Part shown: positions 1-9,090 of the stretch, piece by piece
Numbering within the stretch: position 1 is the stretch's first letter
Layout of the letters: each line of letters starts with the position of its first letter
From: Pelolinea sp.
Lineage (GTDB): Bacteria; Chloroflexota; Anaerolineae; Anaerolineales; Anaerolineaceae
Direction of reading: 5' to 3'
NCBI GenBank assembly: GCA_012797975.1
Contig: JAAZOD010000015.1
Span: 1 to 64,000, forward strand
Length of the DNA stretch: 64,000 nt
The notes under the pieces: model-generated
What the model was told of the DNA's origin: nothing
Database searches by the model: none
What the model saw: the letters and a program-made list of their open reading frames with translations, nothing else
Made by a program: the position numbers and the translations under genes

Positions 1-422
<422 letters not shown>

Positions 423-490
423 AATCAAACACCAACCAAGTTGGTGTTGAGTTCTCTGACTCAATAGAATTTTGGTTTCACTTTCCTCTC

Positions 491-510
491 ACTCTTCAGT
501 TGTTAAGGTT
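491..510 (-). promoter_or_regulatory. boxA-like antitermination element in the rRNA leader
   Basis: On the minus strand this reads AACCTTAACAACTGAAGAGT, close to the boxA pattern (CTTTAACAA core) that NusB/S10 bind in rRNA leaders. It lies between the proximal rRNA promoter and the 16S 5' end, where boxA is expected. Inference from motif and position only. Confidence 0.4.
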
Positions 511-531
511 CCATCCATATTGCGGGACAGA

Positions 532-560
532 ATTGTAACCACATCTCCTGAACCTGTCAA
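532..560 (-). promoter_or_regulatory. Proximal rRNA promoter
   Basis: Minus-strand -35 TTGACA (560-555) and -10 TACAAT (537-532) are separated by exactly 17 bp. It faces the 16S gene, whose 5' end is about 110 bp downstream. Together with the element at 714-742 it gives a tandem promoter arrangement typical of rRNA operons. Confidence 0.8.
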
Positions 561-634
561 GGCTCAGGGATAAAATTACCGATGCTTTCCTTTCTTTCGT
601 TTGGACTGCACCGGTAACGCTGCTTACATCGTCC

Positions 635-656
635 CTGCAAGCCTTCAATCTTGCAG
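635..656. other. Inverted repeat in rRNA leader
   Basis: CTGCAAG (635-641) and CTTGCAG (650-656) form a 7-bp perfect stem with an 8-nt loop, between the two rRNA promoters. It could be a processing hairpin or a binding site; its role is unknown. Confidence 0.4.
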
Positions 657-713
657 CTATTTGGTTGTAAATGATTTGCGTTTACAAATCTACAAGGTCA
701 AATGGTGAAGAGG

Positions 714-742
714 ATTTTAACGGTTTCCTCCCAGACTGTCAA
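714..742 (-). promoter_or_regulatory. Distal rRNA promoter
   Basis: Minus-strand -35 TTGACA (742-737) and -10 TAAAAT (719-714) with a 17-bp spacer, reading toward the 16S gene. Second of two tandem rRNA promoters. Confidence 0.75.
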
Positions 743-816
743 GCTAAATTGCCCGAGAAACCTTAAAAAATCGTTTTTTCTTCCCCATTTCTCCCGAAAT
801 CACGCTTTTTCAACCC

Positions 817-825
817 TGCTATAAT
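817..825 (+). promoter_or_regulatory. Extended -10 promoter placed for a leaderless vanW-type mRNA
   Basis: TGCTATAAT is an extended -10 (TG-N-TATAAT). Its last base is 6 nt before the ATG at 832, so transcription would begin at or next to the start codon. No Shine-Dalgarno is present and no good -35 is seen, as is usual for extended -10 promoters. Confidence 0.6.
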
Positions 826-831
826 TCAAAA

Positions 832-2688
832 ATGGCTACTTCGCAAAAAACCTTCCCCCTACGATCGTTGATCGGGCAGAGTCTTTTATCCATCCTGTAT
901 GGAATCCTCATCTTCCTTTTCTGCATTTTCCTTTTTCTAGCGGGTTTCAATATCTGGTACGCCGGGCGCATCTATCCCGGCATCTACTTCAATGACATTC
1001 CCCTGGGCGGATTGACCAAGCAAGAAGCGCAGCAAACCATCCAGACCCAGGTGCTTCCCACCCTGCCGCAGAACATCGCCCTCGTCTATCAGGATCAGAC
1101 CTGGAACTCAAACCTGCTTGAATTGGGCATCCGGTACGACCCACAGCAGATCGCGGACTATGCATTTTCCATCGGCCGCTCCGGTTCACCCGCCGTATGG
1201 CTGGGGAATGTGGTGGCCCTGCTGAGCGGGAACAAAACCATTCCCCCCACCATTCTCCTGGACGAAACCAGCGCCGCACAAACCCTGGCAAGAATTGCGC
1301 AGGAGCTGGACCGCCCCATGCAAGAAGCCGGCCTTTCTTTTGAGGGCTCCAGCGTCACCACCACCCCGGGACAAATTGGAAGAACCCTGGAAGTGGCACA
1401 GACCCTGGCAACCCTGCGCGATGCCATCCGCCAGCAGAACTTTGCGGTGATCCCGCTCACCGTCACAGAGAATCCCCCTGACATTCTGGATGCCGAGCCC
1501 TACGCGCAAACGATTCGCGAGTTTTTGGCATCCGATTTTGTGCTGGTCACCCCGCAGGAATATGGCCATGCCAGAGAAGAGCAGCATCTGACCGCCAGCG
1601 TGCTTTCACCCATGCTGCAATTGGTAAAGACGAATCAGGACGGGAAAATATCCATCGGCCTGCAATTTCAGGAGTCCATCCTTCAAAACCTGTTGGGCGA
1701 CTTTTCCAAGAGATTCAACATTGAAACAGAAAACCCCCGCTTCATTTTCAACGATTCAACCGCTGAGATCGAACTGTACACGCCGGGCATCATCGGGCGT
1801 TCCCTGAATATTGCTGCCAGCATCACCAACATCCAGCAGCAGATCGCCGCAGGAGCACATGAAGCGGCATTGGCTTTTGATTACACGGCTCCCAGCGTCG
1901 CAGACACTGCCACGGGGAGCGAACTGGGCATCACGGAACTGGTCCAGCAGCAGAGCACCTATTTTTACGGCTCCAACAGCGCCCGCGTTCAAAATATCAA
2001 GACCGCCGCCAGCCGCTTTCTGGGCGTTCTGGTCGCTCCCGGAGAAGTGTTCTCCATGGCAAGGTACCTAGGGGAGGTCAGTTTGGATACCGGTTTTACG
2101 GAAGCTTTGATCATTTATAATGGAAAGACCATCGAAGGCGTGGGGGGCGGGGTCTGCCAGGTCAGCACCACCTTATTCCGCACCGCTTTCTTTGGGGGCT
2201 ACCCCATTCTGGAGCGTTATCCGCACGCCTACCGCGTGTCGTATTATGAAAAAACGGCCGGAAACCAGATCAACTCCAACATGGCCGGATTGGATGCCAC
2301 CGTTTACGTGCCACTGGTGGATCTGAAATTTCAGAACGATTCGCCCTATTGGATATTAATGGAAGTATATGTATATCCGGAATCAAGCCAGATCCAATGG
2401 AAATTCTATTCCACCAGCGACGGCAGAACCATGCAATGGGAGACCAGCGGCCCGACCAATATCGTGGAACCTCCCGAGCCAAAATATGTTCGCAACGATC
2501 AATTGCAGGAGGGTGAGGTCAAGCAAGTCGACTGGGAAGCGCAGGGGTCGGATGTGCGCGTGGACCGCCAGGTTTACAAGGACGGTTCCCTTTATTTCCA
2601 GGACCAGTTCCTGACCCACTATGCACCATGGGGGGCAGTGTACGAGGTTGGCCCCGGCGTGGATGGTTATCCGATTTCGGAAGAATGA
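832..2688 (+). CDS. VanW family cell-wall protein with peptidoglycan-binding-like domains
   Basis: 618 aa. An N-terminal membrane anchor (about residues 17-46, strongly hydrophobic) is followed by extracellular repeats of the type found in YoaR/VanW proteins (PG_binding_4-like, about 60-380). The VanW domain is at about 395-510, with the conserved GGVCQVSTTLF motif near residue 436 and a following YPHAYRV segment. The C-terminal 80 residues resemble a G5-like beta domain. VanW proteins are associated with the envelope, and their biochemical activity is not established. The start at 832 is set by a TATAAT box 6 nt upstream and lacks a ribosome-binding site, so the mRNA may be leaderless. The gene leads a short run with the Trm112-like and LCP genes. 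Confidence 0.9.
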   Translation: MATSQKTFPLRSLIGQSLLSILYGILIFLFCIFLFLAGFNIWYAGRIYPGIYFNDIPLGGLTKQEAQQTIQTQVLPTLPQNIALVYQDQTWNSNLLELGIRYDPQQIADYAFSIGRSGSPAVWLGNVVALLSGNKTIPPTILLDETSAAQTLARIAQELDRPMQEAGLSFEGSSVTTTPGQIGRTLEVAQTLATLRDAIRQQNFAVIPLTVTENPPDILDAEPYAQTIREFLASDFVLVTPQEYGHAREEQHLTASVLSPMLQLVKTNQDGKISIGLQFQESILQNLLGDFSKRFNIETENPRFIFNDSTAEIELYTPGIIGRSLNIAASITNIQQQIAAGAHEAALAFDYTAPSVADTATGSELGITELVQQQSTYFYGSNSARVQNIKTAASRFLGVLVAPGEVFSMARYLGEVSLDTGFTEALIIYNGKTIEGVGGGVCQVSTTLFRTAFFGGYPILERYPHAYRVSYYEKTAGNQINSNMAGLDATVYVPLVDLKFQNDSPYWILMEVYVYPESSQIQWKFYSTSDGRTMQWETSGPTNIVEPPEPKYVRNDQLQEGEVKQVDWEAQGSDVRVDRQVYKDGSLYFQDQFLTHYAPWGAVYEVGPGVDGYPISEE

Positions 2689-2754
2689 CCGTAAACAAAT
2701 GGTAAAATTCTGAACAATATATAGAGAAAGAGCTGCATACAAAAAGGAGACTGC

Positions 2755-2982
2755 ATGATCAGTAAAGATCTTTTAGAAATCCTGCGCTGCCCCGTTTGTG
2801 TTCGCGAAGATGGCAAGCAAGGCAACCTGAAACTGTATAAAGACACGTGGTTGCTGTGCGAGGATTGTGATCGAAAGTATCCCATTGTTGAAGATATTCC
2901 CGTCATGCTCATTGAAGAAGGCGATCAATGGGCCGGGAAGAAAAAGGAAGATCTGCCGGTGCCGGCACCCCGTCCGGATTAA
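2755..2982 (+). CDS. Trm112-like zinc-ribbon protein
   Basis: 75 aa. Contains LRCPVC near residue 10 and CEDC near residue 36, a four-cysteine zinc-ribbon arrangement, then KYPIVEDIPVML, the diagnostic tail of the Trm112/YcaR family. In eukaryotes Trm112 activates methyltransferases; bacterial small homologues have less certain roles, often next to envelope or tRNA genes. A good AAGGAGA ribosome-binding site precedes the ATG. It sits 66 bp after the VanW gene and 29 bp before the LCP gene, so co-transcription is likely. Confidence 0.85.
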   Translation: MISKDLLEILRCPVCVREDGKQGNLKLYKDTWLLCEDCDRKYPIVEDIPVMLIEEGDQWAGKKKEDLPVPAPRPD

Positions 2983-3011
2983 TGAACAAACGGATGCAGT
3001 AAAACAAAGCT

Positions 3012-4409
3012 ATGAAAAAATTCCTTTCAAATTTAATAACGAAAATCCGCTCAACCGATAAAACCGTACGCGTCATCACCATCGCTTTTTTAGTACTGGC
3101 GATCGCCCTGGGAGTTTACCTGTACGGTTTTGTCGCACAATTCGTCAAAGAAATGACCATTGTGAATCTGCCTGGAGCGCCCGTCATCGATCAGGCACAA
3201 AGCGATGCAACGCAAGCACCGACCGCCGAATTGATCGGTCAGCCCACTGTGGAACCGTGGGATGGAATAAACCGGGTCAATGTTCTTTTTCTAGGTTTGG
3301 ATTATCGTGATTGGGAAGCCGGCGAGACGCCGCGCAGCGACACCATGATCCTTTTTTCCATCGACCCCACCACCAACACAGCCAGCATGCTTTCCATTCC
3401 CCGTGATCTGTGGGTGAGTATTCCGGACTTCGATTATTACAAGATCAATGAAGCTTACTTTTTGGGCGAATCAAGCCATTTGCCAGGGGGTGGACCGGAG
3501 CTGGCAGTGGAGACCGTTGAACAATTTTTGGGTGTGCCCATCCAATATTATGCCCAGGTTGATTTTTCCACCTTCATCACCTTCATCGACGAGATCGGCG
3601 GGGTTGTGATCACCCCCACCGTTGACGTAAAGGTGGAAGAGTTCGGATCAGAATTCCAGCAATATTTGAAAGCCGGAGAACAATACACCCTGCCCGGTTC
3701 ACTGGCACTATCCTATGCCCGCGATCGCTATACCGGCGATGGCGACTTCGGACGAGCCGGCCGGCAACAGCAGGTGATCATGGCGATCATCGACCGCATC
3801 ACCCAATACAATCAGCTACCCACGCTGATCGCCAAAGCCCCCACCTTGTATTCCAGTCTATCATCCGGCATTCGGACGAACATGGATATGCCCACCCTGA
3901 TCAAAGTGGCATCGTTGATGATCAACATCCCACCGGGGAACTTCCAGAAAGCAGTGATCGGAACCGATATGGTGATCATGACCAAATCTCCCGACGGGTT
4001 GGACATTTTGAAACCCATCACCGACAAGATCAGGGAATTGCGCGACCAGCTCTTCACCTCCGGTGGAGGGTTAGGACCGCTCGCCACCGCCTCCAGCGGG
4101 TCCACACTGGTGCGGGATGAGGCAGCGACCGTTCTGGTTCAAAATAGCACCCAGGATGCAGCCATCGTGGGCCGCACCATCGCTTATCTGCAGCAGCAGG
4201 GGATGAACGCTGTTGAAGCGGCCGCCGGCCAGCTTGGCAGCCCGACCACCATCATCGTGTACCACAGCAAACCGCACAGCGTGGCCTATTTGGCCGGCCT
4301 GATGAACGTCGCCTCCACCAATATCCGTTTCAGTTATGATCCGGCCTCCACGGTAGATATCGCCATCCTCATCGGAAGCGATTGGGTCAGCTCGAACACG
4401 CTTCCATAA
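3012..4409 (+). CDS. LytR-CpsA-Psr (LCP) family wall-polymer ligase with LytR_C domain
   Basis: 465 aa. One N-terminal transmembrane helix (about 20-42) and a long extracellular part. The LCP catalytic domain (about 90-270) carries the phosphate-binding arginines in PRSDTM (near 107) and SIPRDLW (near 130), plus YARDRYTGDGDFGRAGRQQQ (near 235). The C-terminal LytR_C domain is at about 370-465. LCP enzymes transfer undecaprenyl-linked glycopolymers onto peptidoglycan on the outer face of the membrane. The polysaccharide synthesis and export locus begins about 500 bp downstream, so this enzyme is the likely attachment step for that polymer. A strong terminator follows. Confidence 0.93.
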   Translation: MKKFLSNLITKIRSTDKTVRVITIAFLVLAIALGVYLYGFVAQFVKEMTIVNLPGAPVIDQAQSDATQAPTAELIGQPTVEPWDGINRVNVLFLGLDYRDWEAGETPRSDTMILFSIDPTTNTASMLSIPRDLWVSIPDFDYYKINEAYFLGESSHLPGGGPELAVETVEQFLGVPIQYYAQVDFSTFITFIDEIGGVVITPTVDVKVEEFGSEFQQYLKAGEQYTLPGSLALSYARDRYTGDGDFGRAGRQQQVIMAIIDRITQYNQLPTLIAKAPTLYSSLSSGIRTNMDMPTLIKVASLMINIPPGNFQKAVIGTDMVIMTKSPDGLDILKPITDKIRELRDQLFTSGGGLGPLATASSGSTLVRDEAATVLVQNSTQDAAIVGRTIAYLQQQGMNAVEAAAGQLGSPTTIIVYHSKPHSVAYLAGLMNVASTNIRFSYDPASTVDIAILIGSDWVSSNTLP

Positions 4410-4427
4410 TCCTATGATGCTCAGAAG

Positions 4428-4460
4428 ATCGCCAGAAACAAATCTGGCGATTTTATTATT
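4428..4460 (+). terminator. Rho-independent terminator after the LCP gene
   Basis: Perfect 9-bp stem (ATCGCCAGA 4428-4436 with TCTGGCGAT 4443-4451), 6-nt loop, then TTTTATTATT. Ends the vanW-trm112-LCP transcript. Confidence 0.85.
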
Positions 4461-4763
4461 ACATTATTTCAACTTCTTTAATTAAATTTATATCTTTTTG
4501 AGTTCAAACTTTACCGCCCGTTCTTTTGTTAAATTTATATGGGGTACTTAGTGATACTCTGAAAACACATAGGAAGATTATTTTAAATATCTCGGCGAAT
4601 TTATAAACAGAATCTGCCTCGTATAAAGCATAGGATACCATTACTGATTTTATGCTTTCGTCAGAGAACACTTTGAAACTCTAACCAACAAATATTGCAA
4701 ATTTACCCTTTAAAAACACCAAAGAGCTTCAACCAAGTATATGATTCATTGATATAATTTTTA

Positions 4764-4836
4764 TCAGATGATTGTTCTTTCTGCGACCAAAAGGACCAAT
4801 CATCTGTCCGTTAGCCCACTTGTTTAAGTGGGCTAA
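4764..4836 (+). promoter_or_regulatory. Tandem hairpins upstream of the polysaccharide locus (possible leader or attenuator)
   Basis: Two consecutive structures lie in the 504-bp gap before the first GT gene. The first is a long hairpin with outer arms CAGATGATTG (4765-4774) and CAATCATCTG (4797-4806), and a partly paired interior. The second is an 11-bp perfect stem, TTAGCCCACTT (4811-4821) with AAGTGGGCTAA (4826-4836), a 4-nt loop and a T-rich tail (TTTATTAT). The second looks like an intrinsic terminator, but no gene ends there. The arrangement fits an attenuated leader or a small RNA, both unproven. The rest of 4461-4763 and 4837-4913 is AT-rich with no gene seen; a TATAAT at 4892-4897 may be the promoter of the next gene. 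Confidence 0.5.
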
Positions 4837-4913
4837 TTTATTATCGTTGTTAATATTGCATAACTGTATCGTTCAAAAGATTTACAAGACATATAATTAC
4901 ACATGAGTATTTT

Positions 4914-6434
4914 ATGAGTCTTCAACTAAAAGCCTTTCTGTTGTTAGCAATAAGCATCATCGCTTTATATGTTTTTATTCCCATTGCACCAAACATGAGC
5001 CTTCCTCATACAGATGAAGGAGTTTTTCTTTATGGCGGTAAAAGCATCATAAATAATCAAATCCCCTACCGTGATTTTTGGGACCACAAGGGGCCAGTGA
5101 TTTATTATATAAACGCATTAGGCTTATTGATAAGCAATGGAACACAATGGGGAATTTGGTTTCTAGAAATAATCAATCTTCTAGTATTTGGAGTGATGGT
5201 TTTCCAGTTAGGCAAAAAGAATTATCGGTTGTGTGTAACCTGTTTAGCATTAATTTATTCCTTACTTTTTTTCCAATTTTCTGTTTCCTGGGGAAATTAC
5301 ACGGAGGAATTCAATTTAATATTTCAAGTATGTGCACTATATCTTTTTGTTATTCGCAATCAGAAAAAACATTCTTACTTACTGATTGGTTTGTTAGCTT
5401 CTCTTTCAATACTTACTCGTCCTAATAATTGTGGAATTTTCATTATCATTGGGTTGTCATTATTCATTAAAGCTATTAAGAATAAAAGAAATTGGCATAA
5501 ATTTATTCTATTTTTATTAGGGTTCCTAATAATCATTCTGGGTTATAGTTCTTATCTTTTATTAACTTCATCATTTCCTGATTTCCTTGACCAATTTTTA
5601 TCGTTCAATTTCAGGTATGTTGGAAAATCAAATCTGGCCTTGAACATTCCAACAAATATTTGGAATTTCGTGAAAACAAATTTCTTACTACTATTTTTAC
5701 CAATATTTACTTCAATATTTTTAACCATACATAGAAATCATTGTAAAAAACCTTTGCTTGGGATTGAAAAAATTGCATTGATTGATTTTCCACTTGAAAT
5801 TATACTTGCTTCCCTTTCATCACGTATGTTTCCACATTATAGGTTAACAATTTTATTATCAGCAAGCATTTTAACTATGGCAGGTGTAAACGAAATTATC
5901 AGCCTTTTTATTTCTAAAAAATTTGTTAAACATGAGGAAAAGTGGATTTTCTTCATCATTCTCTTTTTCTTGATTATTTTTATCACACCCAAGTCTCATG
6001 AAATTAGAACTTACGCTGGTAGGATTTACAGGAATGGCTTTTCAGAATTAGAGTTCCCAATTGAAGGATATATCAAGCAAAACACAACTAGTGATCAGAC
6101 AGTATTGGTTTGGGGAAACCAAACATATATTAATTTTCTTTCAGACCGTTTTTCTCCAACAAAATTCACATATCAAACTCCTTTATTTAATTTTTATTAT
6201 TCGTCTGATTATCTAATCAAAACCTTCACCGATGAAATAATGAATAACCCACCTCAAATAATTGTAGATACGCGATTCCCATTTCCGATTTCATCTGAGA
6301 GGTTATCGAATTGGGACGGTCAAGAAGAAGATATTCAGAAATTTCACGAATTCTTAAAATTTGTCGAGGCAAATTACCATTTTGAAACCAATATCACCAA
6401 CGACTATGATATTCTGGTAAGAAATACGTATTGA
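4914..6434 (+). CDS. GT-C fold membrane glycosyltransferase (GT39/ArnT-like)
   Basis: 506 aa, about ten or more hydrophobic helices. The N-terminal first loop carries the acidic motif HTDEGVFLYGGK (residues about 33-44), followed by YRDFWDHKGPVIYY, the pattern of polyprenol-phosphate-sugar-dependent GT-C enzymes of the PMT/ArnT type. The soluble tail begins around residue 380. Such enzymes move a sugar from a lipid-phosphate donor to an acceptor outside the membrane. The gene is strongly AT-rich compared with the LCP gene before it, suggesting it was acquired with the polysaccharide cluster. The acceptor cannot be deduced. Confidence 0.75.
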   Translation: MSLQLKAFLLLAISIIALYVFIPIAPNMSLPHTDEGVFLYGGKSIINNQIPYRDFWDHKGPVIYYINALGLLISNGTQWGIWFLEIINLLVFGVMVFQLGKKNYRLCVTCLALIYSLLFFQFSVSWGNYTEEFNLIFQVCALYLFVIRNQKKHSYLLIGLLASLSILTRPNNCGIFIIIGLSLFIKAIKNKRNWHKFILFLLGFLIIILGYSSYLLLTSSFPDFLDQFLSFNFRYVGKSNLALNIPTNIWNFVKTNFLLLFLPIFTSIFLTIHRNHCKKPLLGIEKIALIDFPLEIILASLSSRMFPHYRLTILLSASILTMAGVNEIISLFISKKFVKHEEKWIFFIILFFLIIFITPKSHEIRTYAGRIYRNGFSELEFPIEGYIKQNTTSDQTVLVWGNQTYINFLSDRFSPTKFTYQTPLFNFYYSSDYLIKTFTDEIMNNPPQIIVDTRFPFPISSERLSNWDGQEEDIQKFHEFLKFVEANYHFETNITNDYDILVRNTY

Positions 6435-7317
6435 TTTTTAGGGGTTGAAAAATTTTTATGTAAATCATATTATTTCTGGTATGCACTTAGAATTAAATAT
6501 TTGCTAATGACAGAGATCTATTCCATATCAAAGGTATTTAGGGAGTATTTCTCTTTGAAATTAGTAAAAAGTCGTTTATCAATAATCGAAAAGATATATT
6601 AATAAAAGACTCAGGTCTTTGATAATTGTGGCTCATAGACTTTTTAAGACACCCCAAACTTGGTTTTCCGCTATTTTCTTATCAAAAGCGATAAACAAAA
6701 CAGGATAATTCAAAAACAATTTTCATTCAACTAATAATTTGAATTTTAAATTACAAATTCACTATCATCAAAATACATAAATTTTTATCAAAAGTTTTTA
6801 ATTTTCTACACATAAACACATCTCTACTACAAAAATTAATTTCCTCAAATGAACTGCGTATATAGATTTCTATAAAGTGGTTTCAGCATTAGATTCTATC
6901 CAATCGACAATTCATTATCGACCTTCCCTATTTCATCCCGAAACTCAACGACTGTATTCTCTTTTCTGATATTATTGCCTTTCTTTCTTCACTTCAACAG
7001 ATTCAAAAAGATTGATTCTTATGAGCAATAAACAACAAAACCCTTAAAAGCGAACAGGAGTTATCGTTGTTAGTTTATGAGGGGGATATATGATTCATTG
7101 TTCTGTAAGTCTTCACTCATGTTTAACATTTTCTTTTCATTTTAGGAGAACAAGTCTGATTAATAACTTGGGAATCCTTCATGCATGGATGTACACGAAT
7201 TCAAAGATTTACAATAGCACCACGACATATGGTTAATATTTACCCAACTGTATATTTTTTATGCCAAATTAAAACATTTTATTACTATTATCAGAAGTGA
7301 ACCGTCCTTGTTTGAAA
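6435..7317. other. AT-rich 883-bp intergenic stretch, no convincing gene
   Basis: Lies between two convergent genes. No protein family was recognised on either strand. The best small frame starts at ATG 7090 behind a GAGGGGG stretch and gives 45 codons ending at 7227, with no recognisable similarity; I do not call it a gene. The length is unusual for convergent genes in this otherwise compact window and may mark a deletion or recombination scar inside the polysaccharide cluster. Confidence 0.5.
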
Positions 7318-8100
7318 TCAATTATTTTTACAATATTCCATATATTCTTTGCAAACTTGTTCACTGGGACCATCCATCTTTATCGCTCCATGATCTAGCC
7401 AAATTACACGATCACATATTTCTTCAACAGCTTTAATATTATGAGAAACAAAGATTATAGTTGCGCCACTGTTAAGAAGTTCTTTCATCTTTGACATTGA
7501 TTTATCGAAGAATCCTACATCACCTACCGCTAAAACTTCATCCAATAAAAGTGTTTCTGGTTGAAGATGAGCAGCTACAGAAAAGGCCAACCTTACAAAC
7601 ATACCACTGGAATAATACTTAACAGGAGTATCAATAAAGTTACCAATTTCAGAGAATTCAACTATTTTCTCGAATTTCTTTTCAACTTCTTTAATTTTCA
7701 GGCCCAGAAAACAACCATTTAAAAAGATATTATCTCGGCCAGAAAGTTCCATATTAAAACCAGTTCCTACCTCTAACAATGAGGTCACCTTCTCGTAAAG
7801 CAGTATTCTACCATTAGAAGGTCTAGTAATTCGTGAAAGCAATTTTAACAAAGTACTTTTACCGGCGCCGTTTCTACCAATCAACCCAACAGATTCCCCA
7901 TGATCAATTTTAAATGAAATCCCTCTTAATGCATAAAAGGTTTCTAGCGTTGTACTAGGGGAGCTACTTTTGGATTTATTTCTTATCTTTCGTATTGGAT
8001 TTCCTAATAAGTCTTTAAAGGATTGGGAAGGATAATCTATACTCTGCCGAATTCTATATGTTTTTTCAATATTTTCTGCTTCTATCGCAAGTTTTGCCAT
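7318..8100 (-). CDS. wzt: Polysaccharide ABC exporter ATPase (Wzt/TagH type, short form)
   Basis: 260 aa. Walker A GRNGAGKST near residues 78-86, ABC signature YSSGMFVRLAF near 163, Walker B ETLLLDEVLAVGD and a switch histidine in VSHN. This is the nucleotide-binding subunit of the ABC-2 exporters that move O-antigen, capsule or teichoic acid chains across the membrane. The protein stops just after the NBD: the C-terminal carbohydrate-binding domain that gives chain-end specificity in O9a-type Wzt is absent, so recognition resembles the TagGH or Klebsiella O2a systems. Two bases separate it from the permease gene upstream. Confidence 0.9.
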   Translation of the reverse strand: MAKLAIEAENIEKTYRIRQSIDYPSQSFKDLLGNPIRKIRNKSKSSSPSTTLETFYALRGISFKIDHGESVGLIGRNGAGKSTLLKLLSRITRPSNGRILLYEKVTSLLEVGTGFNMELSGRDNIFLNGCFLGLKIKEVEKKFEKIVEFSEIGNFIDTPVKYYSSGMFVRLAFSVAAHLQPETLLLDEVLAVGDVGFFDKSMSKMKELLNSGATIIFVSHNIKAVEEICDRVIWLDHGAIKMDGPSEQVCKEYMEYCKNN

Positions 8101-8102
8101 GG

Positions 8103-8933
8103 CTACATTACGTCTGCAATTCTATTTTCCATCGACCTAAAAGCAATCGCCCCTAAAAACCATATAATGATCGCAATTAGGAAAGAAATCAAGAGATTAG
8201 TTGAAGAAGGAAAGGTATTTTGATTTAATACTATCCAATGAAAAGTCTCGACAATACTCGTTAATGGATTTAAGAAAAACAAATTTCGGAATTTTTCGGG
8301 TACTATTGAAAGCGGGTACATAACCGGGGTAAGATACATCCAAATCATCATTATAAAATTAATTAAATTTTTCGTATCCCTAAATTCCACCATTAATGCT
8401 CCAAAAAGCATTCCAACTCCCGAAGAGAATAAAGTTAGAATTAACAAAACAAGTGGAATAAGAAGATAACGCAAGGAAAATGTAAATTTTGAAAGAACAA
8501 CAAAAACGAATAAAAGCAATAAATTAACCGTAAAATCAATAAATGAGCTTAATATTGAAGCTAAAGGCAGAGCTAATCGAGGAAAATATGATTTGATTAT
8601 TATGCTCACATTGGATACCAGTCCATACGCGCACCCATTAATCACTTGAAGAAAATATTGCCAAACAATAAAGCCAGACAAAAAAAACAGGGGGTATGGA
8701 ACCCCATTTGTAGGAATTTTTGCAAAGATACTAAAAATCAAATAATAAATAACCATCTGAATAAGCGGTTGTATAACTATCCATCCCATACCTATTACAG
8801 TTTGTTGAAATCTAACTTTTATATCGCGCTTTGTTAATAACAATATTAAATCTTTATTTTCCCATAATTCTTTAAAATTAGGCAATTCATATTTTTTTGG
8901 TTTCGTAATTTCTATAGGAAAAATCGAAGACAT
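8103..8933 (-). CDS. wzm: Polysaccharide ABC exporter permease (Wzm/TagG type)
   Basis: 276 aa ABC-2 permease with six predicted membrane helices. The conserved N-terminal amphipathic segment DLILLLTKRDIKVRFQQT is the family's entry motif, and the C-terminal ENRIADVM tail is typical. Partner of the ATPase immediately downstream on the same strand. It exports the finished undecaprenyl-linked glycan. The gene is divergent from the acetyltransferase/aminotransferase run, with a shared 157-bp AT-rich promoter region. Confidence 0.92.
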   Translation of the reverse strand: MSSIFPIEITKPKKYELPNFKELWENKDLILLLTKRDIKVRFQQTVIGMGWIVIQPLIQMVIYYLIFSIFAKIPTNGVPYPLFFLSGFIVWQYFLQVINGCAYGLVSNVSIIIKSYFPRLALPLASILSSFIDFTVNLLLLFVFVVLSKFTFSLRYLLIPLVLLILTLFSSGVGMLFGALMVEFRDTKNLINFIMMIWMYLTPVMYPLSIVPEKFRNLFFLNPLTSIVETFHWIVLNQNTFPSSTNLLISFLIAIIIWFLGAIAFRSMENRIADVM

Positions 8934-9003
8934 ATGGTTTTGTCAATCCCGTTTGATAAAAAGATTATTAATTATACTCTAATCAGTAATTAGTCTTAAA
9001 TTA

Positions 9004-9033
9004 TTGTATACAGATCAATAATTCAATTATAAT
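9004..9033 (+). promoter_or_regulatory. Candidate promoter for the acetyltransferase operon
   Basis: TTGTAT (9004-9009), 18-bp spacer, TATAAT (9028-9033). A second TATAAT at 9051-9056 has no clear -35. The region is AT-rich, so chance matches are possible. Confidence 0.35.
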
Positions 9034-9090
9034 GAAAAAATTGGTCAGAATATAATAGTGGTTTAGTGAAACTAAATTACAATAGTATCT

